DNA from: Mucilaginibacter saanensis
Lineage (GTDB): Bacteria > Bacteroidota > Bacteroidia > Sphingobacteriales > Sphingobacteriaceae
DNA length: 64,000 nt
Direction: 5' to 3'
Assembly: GCF_014200575.1 (NCBI RefSeq)
Contig: NZ_JACHBZ010000009.1
Span: 120,242 to 184,241, forward strand
Part shown: one piece after another, positions 62,322-64,000 of the stretch
How the letters are laid out: each line of letters begins with the position of its first letter
How positions within the stretch are numbered: position 1 is the stretch's first letter
The notes under the pieces: generated by a model
What the model saw: only the letters and a program-made list of their open reading frames with translations
What the model was told of the DNA's origin: nothing
Databases searched by the model: none
Made by a program: the position numbers and the translations under genes

Positions 62322-63344
62322 CTAAAATAATGACGGGTTGCCTCCCAGCTTTATTTTTCCTAAATGCTTATAAGCACTTTCTGTGGCCTCGCGGCCCCGG
62401 GCTGTGCGCATTAAAAAGCCTTCCTGTATTAAAAAGGGTTCGTACACCTCTTCAATAGTACCTTCATCTTCGCCTACGGCGGTGGCAATGGTTTTTAAAC
62501 CTACCGGGCCGCCTTTAAATTTATCAATAATGGTCAGTAAAATCTTATTGTCCATTTCATCTAAGCCATGCTCGTCCACATTAAGAGCATTCAGCGCATA
62601 TTGAGCTATAGCTGTATCAATATTGCCGTTGCCTTTAATTTGGGCAAAATCACGTGTGCGGCGCAGCAAGGCATTGGCAATACGCGGGGTGCCACGGCTG
62701 CGGCGGGCAATTTCATAAGCGCCCTCATCAGTTATAGGTGTTTTAAGGATGGATGCAGAGCGCAATACAATAGTTGTAAGGAGCTTGGCATCATAATACT
62801 CCAGCCTTGAATTGATCCCGAAACGCGCCCTTAAAGGTGCGGTAAGCAATCCGGAGCGGGTAGTAGCGCCCACCAGGGTAAAAGGGTTAAGCGATATTTG
62901 TACAGAACGTGCGTTTGGCCCGCTCTCCAGCATAATATCTATCTTAAAATCCTCCATGGCCGAGTACAGGTACTCCTCAACCAGCGGACTAAGGCGGTGT
63001 ATTTCATCAATAAATAAAATATCTCCGGTTTCCAGGTTGGTAAGCAGGCCGGCCAGATCGCCGGGTTTGTCCAATACAGGGCCCGAGGTGATTTTAATGC
63101 CAACACTCATTTCATTGGCTATGATGTAAGAAAGGGTAGTTTTACCCAAGCCCGGGGGGCCATGTAACAGCACGTGATCAAGCGCCTCGCCGCGCTGGCG
63201 GGCTGCCTGTACAAAAACTTTTAAGTTAGCTAATATTTTATGCTGACCGGTAAAATCTTCAAATTGTTGCGGCCGCAAAACTCGTTCAATATCACGTTCG
63301 GTATTGCTAAGCCGTTCTGCTCCGGGGTCAAGATGCTCATTCAT
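62322..63344 (-). CDS. ruvB: Holliday junction branch migration helicase RuvB
   Basis: The ATG at 63344 ([20 protein letters not shown]) is preferred over a TTG two codons upstream. The 340-residue AAA+ motor drives branch migration with RuvA. Walker A is GPPGLGKTT (about 63-71), Walker [13 protein letters not shown], sensor 1 and arginine finger lie in [20 protein letters not shown], and the C-terminal winged helix has [18 protein letters not shown]. The length is normal. The upstream region is taken up by a degenerate repeat tract. Confidence 0.97.
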   Translation of the reverse strand: MNEHLDPGAERLSNTERDIERVLRPQQFEDFTGQHKILANLKVFVQAARQRGEALDHVLLHGPPGLGKTTLSYIIANEMSVGIKITSGPVLDKPGDLAGLLTNLETGDILFIDEIHRLSPLVEEYLYSAMEDFKIDIMLESGPNARSVQISLNPFTLVGATTRSGLLTAPLRARFGINSRLEYYDAKLLTTIVLRSASILKTPITDEGAYEIARRSRGTPRIANALLRRTRDFAQIKGNGNIDTAIAQYALNALNVDEHGLDEMDNKILLTIIDKFKGGPVGLKTIATAVGEDEGTIEEVYEPFLIQEGFLMRTARGREATESAYKHLGKIKLGGNPSLF

Positions 63345-63370
63345 TACCAACGAAATTAGTATTTTTTTTT

Positions 63371-63660
63371 GAGGTAAAGGGATTTATTGCGGTAAAACGA
63401 TAAAGGCGAAAGGTAAAGGGGGAGTTGAGGTGAAAGGATAAAGGTGAAAGGCGAAAGGTAAACTGGATTAGAAGGTAAAAGGGTAAAGGTAAAAGGGTAA
63501 AGGTAAAAGGGTAAGGGTAAAAGGTAAAAGGTAAAAGGTAAAAGGTAAAAGGTAAACTGGATTTAGAAGGTAAAAGGCGAAAGATGAAATGAAACAGAAA
63601 AAGCGAATGATGCATGTTTCACCTTTCGCCTTTTACCCTTACCCTTTCACCCTAACTTTT
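63371..63660. repeat. Degenerate GGTAAAA(G) minisatellite with inverted end
   Basis: About 210 bases consist of variants of a 7-8-base GGTAAAAG / GGTGAAAG / GGCGAAAG unit. The last copy GGTAAAAGGCGAAAGATGAA (63569-63588) is matched by its complement (63618-63637) with one mismatch, so a 20-bp hairpin with a 29-base loop is possible. A CT-rich tail follows to 63660. The tract lies between ruvB and a glycosyltransferase gene. Similar TTTACCTTTTACC arrays occur between genes in Bacteroidota, as I recall. Confidence 0.85.
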
Positions 63661-63669
63661 GCCTCAGGA

Positions 63670-64000
63670 TTATCCTTCCGGATATTTCCTGAAAATGCTG
63701 TTGATCTTCATTTGTATTACGCCAAAAAATGCTTCTTTGAATATACCGGTCGACATTTTGGAGGTGCCAGCCGTACGGTCGGTAAATATGATGGGGACTT
63801 CAACCACTTTAAAGCCGTGTTTAATAGCCGTGTATTTCATCTCAATTTGAAAGGCATAACCCACAAATTTTATTTTATTAAGTTGTACGGTTTCCAGCAC
63901 TTTGCGCTTGTAGCACATAAAGCCCGCTGTTGAATCCCTGATATCGATACCGGTAATGAAACGCACATATACCGATGCAAAATAGCTCATCAATACCCTG
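63670..64000 (-). CDS. Polyprenol/dolichol-phosphate mannosyltransferase-like glycosyltransferase (partial)
   Basis: The frame is open from the right window edge to the stop at 63670, so only the C-terminal part (about 110 residues) is visible. It contains RFITGIDIRDSTAGFMCYKR, then ETVQLNKIKFVGYAFQIEMK and VVEVPIIFTDRTAGTSKMST, which are the late part of the GT2 domain of dolichol-phosphate mannosyltransferase-type enzymes, with the D-x-T-x-G-F motif. It ends FRKYPEG with no membrane tail. The start lies outside the window. It may make lipid-linked sugar donors. Confidence 0.9.
   Translation of the reverse strand, partial: RVLMSYFASVYVRFITGIDIRDSTAGFMCYKRKVLETVQLNKIKFVGYAFQIEMKYTAIKHGFKVVEVPIIFTDRTAGTSKMSTGIFKEAFFGVIQMKINSIFRKYPEG

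Noticed and set aside
63337..63615. 92-residue minus-strand frame over the GGTAAAA tract
   Set aside because: Its Phe/Leu/Pro periodic translation is produced by the repeats.
63589..63933. 114-residue plus-strand frame at the right edge
   Set aside because: It is antisense to the mannosyltransferase-like gene, which has family motifs and continues past the edge.

Overview
The window reads as chromosome of a Bacteroidota bacterium, most likely family Sphingobacteriaceae (Mucilaginibacter/Pedobacter type). The signs are moderate GC with AT-rich spacers, SusD, DUF3857, DUF6252 and DUF6526 family proteins, FabV as enoyl reductase, Bacteroidota-type -7 boxes (TAnnTTTG), few Shine-Dalgarno sites and many C-K-K lipoprotein N-termini. 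No rRNA, tRNA, CRISPR array, insertion sequence or prophage was seen. Most of the window is ordinary housekeeping and envelope functions in short operons.

Left edge (1-3.9 kb): the most unusual region. Four consecutive small genes on the minus strand, three of them under 55 codons, encode exported peptides that all carry the same motif, K-(R/K)-D-L-(A/G)-(S/T)-A-D. In three it is the exact C-terminus. In the fourth, cut by the window edge, it is repeated every 15 residues, with only silent differences between the repeat units. Divergent from them lies a protein with a signal peptide, TPRs, one membrane span and a histidine-kinase H-box, but no ATPase domain. I regard this as a candidate undescribed secreted-peptide system, with the TPR protein as a possible but unproven sensor. 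A small hypothetical gene and an XRE regulator follow.

3.9-23 kb: UvrD/PcrA helicase, FabV, a GH110-type alpha-1,3-galactosidase, a frameshifted methyltransferase beside an intact one, an ECF sigma factor overlapping a membrane-anchored beta-barrel protein, an M1 peptidase, a DUF255 thioredoxin-fold protein, an FKBP/SlyD-type isomerase, a TrmH-type RNA methyltransferase, galactokinase, a YciI-like protein and an aldo/keto reductase.

23-48 kb: DUF1761, a 906-residue MG2/plug-like exported protein, AraC regulator, nitrilase-family amidohydrolase, an exported MsrB/MsrA pair, SnoaL-like protein, O-methyltransferase, CYTH protein, GNAT, M28 peptidase, Tat-exported TIM-barrel protein, a small basic protein behind a long leader, a collagen-like lipoprotein, PpnP, a Pro/Thr-rich exported protein, a cation diffusion facilitator, a sugar acetyltransferase, a tight DUF2809/DUF2236/DUF817 operon, OmpA and a SusD without SusC.

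48-64 kb: MutS, an NlpC/P60 lipoprotein with a previously uncalled 42-residue membrane protein, two overlapping DUF3857/transglutaminase genes, a DEDDh exonuclease, QueG, a SpoIIAA-like protein, two tandem polysaccharide deacetylases, a Gfo/Idh/MocA oxidoreductase, RuvB, a degenerate GGTAAAA repeat tract and the 3' part of a dolichol-phosphate mannosyltransferase-like gene.
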